DNA of 11,601 nt, taken from contig CAZLVB010000023.1 of the NCBI GenBank assembly GCA_964562855.1, positions 1 to 11,601 on the forward strand. The letters run 5' to 3'. The stretch's first letter is position 1, and the number at the start of each line of letters is the position of its first letter. The notes under the pieces were generated by a model. It saw only the letters and a program-made list of their open reading frames with translations. It was not told where the DNA came from and did not search any database. A program made the translations under genes and the position numbers. Source of the stretch: 2-12-FULL-41-17 sp964562855 (GTDB taxonomy: Bacteria; Patescibacteriota; Microgenomatia; Curtissbacterales; GWA2-41-24). Below, one piece after another: positions 11,344 to 11,601 of the stretch.

Positions 11344-11601
11344 ATGAACTCAAAAGCAATTTTGGGGTTTATCGTAGTCGTTTCACTCATCATTTTGGGC
11401 TTCTTTTTGTTCAGAGGTTCAAGTTCTGACAATGAATCTTCGCAAAAATCTTCAACTTCCGCCTCAAAAGCTACAATTGCCGAAGGCAACCCTGCACCTG
11501 ATTTCAGCCTTCAAACCTTAGATGGACAGACTGTTTCTCTAAAAGTACTGGAAGGCAAGGCTGTTTTTGTGGATTTTTGGGCAGCTTGGTGTCCATTTTG
11601 T
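11344..11601 (+). CDS. TlpA/ResA-like membrane-anchored thioredoxin (partial)
   Basis: The first 86 residues are present and the gene runs off the window. There is an N-terminal anchor (about 5-23), a Ser-rich linker (25-45), then the start of an AhpC/TSA- or TlpA-type thioredoxin fold: EGNPAPDFSLQTLDGQTVSL (47-66), VFVDFWAAWCPFC (74-86). The CPFC active site is complete just at the edge. Proteins of this type reduce or rearrange disulfides outside the membrane, for example for cytochrome or envelope-protein maturation, but the specific partner is not shown. The start is the ATG at 11344, from the hydrophobic anchor and the TATAAT box. The Cys-rich regulator upstream in the same direction makes a redox-linked pair plausible. 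Confidence 0.85.
   Translation, partial: MNSKAILGFIVVVSLIILGFFLFRGSSSDNESSQKSSTSASKATIAEGNPAPDFSLQTLDGQTVSLKVLEGKAVFVDFWAAWCPFC

Overview
This window has the look of a Candidatus Patescibacteria (CPR) chromosome, most likely Microgenomates-like. That placement is inferred and was not tested by any search. The signs are compact genes, AT-rich spacers, several hypothetical families that I associate with that group, and short palindromic or tandem repeats carried inside reading frames. One of these is a perfect 20-bp palindrome that encodes PACRQAG. TGA is used as an ordinary stop (for example at 8134, 9098 and 11273), so the code is standard rather than the UGA-Gly code of Gracilibacteria.

Layout. 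Positions 1-396 hold no credible gene, but contain a long hairpin with a U tract and a cluster of TTACCCGA-like words ahead of a good promoter. Position 397 starts an exported, membrane-anchored DUF4399-like protein that ends in a clean terminator. A YkuK-type RNase H-fold protein (minus strand, start 1854) lies between two copies of an unusual structured repeat (1131-1240 and 1936-2033). A small DUF5676-like membrane protein (2240) converges on a membrane-anchored SGNH hydrolase (minus, 3647). The hydrolase shares a divergent promoter and a perfect 8-bp inverted repeat with a SAM methyltransferase (3708). The methyltransferase converges on a Crp/Fnr regulator (minus, 5017).

The regulator is divergent from a bacterial-PH-like protein (5266), and the spacer between them holds a 43-bp element present twice. 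A minus-strand block then runs from 10397 down to 5770. In order of transcription it contains a zinc-ribbon protein, a membrane-anchored Ser/Gly-linker protein, an alpha/beta hydrolase, a Cys-containing unknown coupled to it by TGAATG, and a full-length transketolase. The transketolase is the only central-metabolism enzyme here and carries three unrelated in-frame repeat insertions. At the right end are a second Crp/Fnr regulator (10577), preceded by an 18-codon hydrophobic ORF, and the start of a TlpA/ResA-like thioredoxin that runs off the window.

Two themes connect the genes. First, many start codons sit only 6-10 bases after a recognisable -10 box and have no Shine-Dalgarno sequence, so much of the region looks leaderless. 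The PH-like gene, with a near-perfect Shine-Dalgarno, is the exception. Second, envelope proteins (five with signal or anchor segments) are mixed with two Crp/Fnr sensors, suggesting regulated surface or redox functions, but no single pathway links all the genes. The best candidates for undescribed biology are the twin pseudoknot-compatible repeats, the duplicated 43-bp intergenic element, and the repeat-invaded transketolase.
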